Shown one piece after another: positions 5,842 to 6,174 of a stretch of DNA of 6,174 nucleotides (the stretch's first letter is position 1; every line of letters starts with the position of its first letter). The translations under genes were made by a program, and so were the position numbers. The stretch spans positions 1,388,848 to 1,395,021 of the forward strand of contig CP070771.1 of assembly GCA_020345785.1 (NCBI GenBank), given 5' to 3'. Below the pieces are notes generated by a model. The model had not been told where the DNA came from. It ran no database searches and saw nothing but the letters and a program-made list of their open reading frames with translations. Origin of the DNA: Desulfobacterales bacterium (lineage in GTDB: Bacteria > Desulfobacterota > Desulfobacteria > Desulfobacterales > JAFDCJ01).

Positions 5842-5901
5842 GGCACTAGAAAGATCCAAGCTGAAAAATCGTCCGGATGATCCGTTTCGTCCTTAATATT
5901 C

Positions 5902-5908
5902 GGGAGGT
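5902..5908 (+). promoter_or_regulatory. Strong Shine-Dalgarno site of hutU
   Basis: GGGAGGT is followed by six bases and then ATG at 5915-5917. This fixes the hutU start. Confidence 0.8.
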
Positions 5909-5914
5909 GCTTCG

Positions 5915-6174
5915 ATGTCCAATAACAATGAGATATCCAAGGCAATGAACATCCACCTTGGAGAAATATTTGATGCTTTGCCTGAATTGCCGCAATTTGT
6001 TGAAGGCATTCGCCGCGCACCCGCCAGGCATTTTAACCTCAGTCAAAACGATACCGAACTTGCCCTGAAAAACGCCCTGCGTTACGTCCCTGAAAAATGG
6101 CATCAAACCCTGGCGCCCGAGTTTTTGGATGAACTGCTCTCAAGGGGTCGAATCTATGGTTACCGCTTCAGGCC
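5915..6174 (+). CDS. hutU: Urocanate hydratase (HutU), N-terminal part, cut by the window edge
   Basis: Urocanate hydratase adds water to urocanate to give 4-imidazolone-5-propionate, the second step of histidine degradation, using a tightly bound NAD+ as electrophile in the cytoplasm. Only 86 codons are visible and the NAD-binding core lies beyond the window. Diagnostic N-terminal stretches are FVEGIRRAPARHFNL (28-42), ALKNALRYVPEKWH (50-63) and LAPEFLDELLSRGRIYGYRF (66-85). They match the longer urocanate hydratase type seen in clostridia and deltaproteobacteria; this is from memory of the family, not a search. The start is set by the strong GGGAGGT site. It is transcribed away from hutH, so the two enzymes are not in one operon within this window. 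Confidence 0.9.
   Translation, partial: MSNNNEISKAMNIHLGEIFDALPELPQFVEGIRRAPARHFNLSQNDTELALKNALRYVPEKWHQTLAPEFLDELLSRGRIYGYRFR

Larger units (their letters stand above)
5574..5914. other. AT-rich divergent spacer upstream of hutU
   Basis: No convincing gene is seen in these 341 bases. They separate the minus-strand AIM24 gene from the plus-strand hutU and should hold both promoters. I could not pick a convincing -35/-10 pair for hutU. Visible elements are three copies of a 9-mer (TTTAAATTG at 5639-5647, inverted as CAATTTAAA at 5684-5692 and 5727-5735), a 10-bp inverted repeat (5763-5772 / 5832-5841) and an 11-bp palindrome CGGATGATCCG (5874-5884) just upstream of the hutU ribosome site. These are candidates for regulator binding. 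Confidence 0.6.

Noticed and set aside
5688..6020. 110-codon minus-strand frame overlapping the beginning of hutU
   Set aside because: Half of it is antisense to a clear hutU N-terminus. The rest has some protein-like composition but no start with a ribosome site and no recognisable family.

Overview
The window looks like chromosomal DNA from an anaerobic or facultative bacterium of the former Deltaproteobacteria (Desulfobacterota type). This is an inference from gene content: a pyrrolysine-free MttB-superfamily methyltransferase, a clostridial/deltaproteobacterial style urocanate hydratase N-terminus, and intergenic spacers packed with degenerate 7- and 8-base repeats. No rRNA, tRNA, insertion sequence or CRISPR array was seen.

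Layout. The two ends carry the first two enzymes of histidine degradation, both cut by the window edge and pointing outward. On the left is the N-terminal third of histidine ammonia-lyase (hutH, minus strand, TTG start at 572). On the right is the N-terminus of urocanate hydratase (hutU, plus strand, ATG at 5915). Between them, left to right, are: a 485-base gene-free spacer with four short-period repeat arrays (573-1057); an MttB-like corrinoid methyltransferase on the minus strand (1058-2509) with a good sigma-70-like promoter and Shine-Dalgarno site; a 272-base divergent spacer containing an octamer repeat array whose polarity flips in the middle; a stand-alone GHKL (Hsp90/MutL/MORC-type) ATPase on the plus strand (2782-4293); an unrecognised basic, helical 230-residue protein on the minus strand (4321-5013), convergent with the ATPase; and, just upstream of it on the same strand, an AIM24-family gene that stops early (5070-5573). 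A 341-base AT-rich spacer with several inverted repeats then leads to hutU.

How the genes may work together. HutH converts histidine to urocanate and HutU hydrates urocanate, so the flanks belong to one pathway although about 5.3 kb of other genes separate their starts. The MttB homologue lies upstream of hutH on the same strand. Since this superfamily demethylates quaternary amines, a link to N-methylated histidine (histidine betaine/hercynine) is an attractive but unproven idea. The ATPase, the 230-residue protein and the AIM24 remnant have no evident role in histidine catabolism. The last two and the spacer before hutU are AT-richer than the MttB gene (one sampled 60-base line near 5101 has 40% G+C, one near 1741 has 78%), which hints at a different origin.
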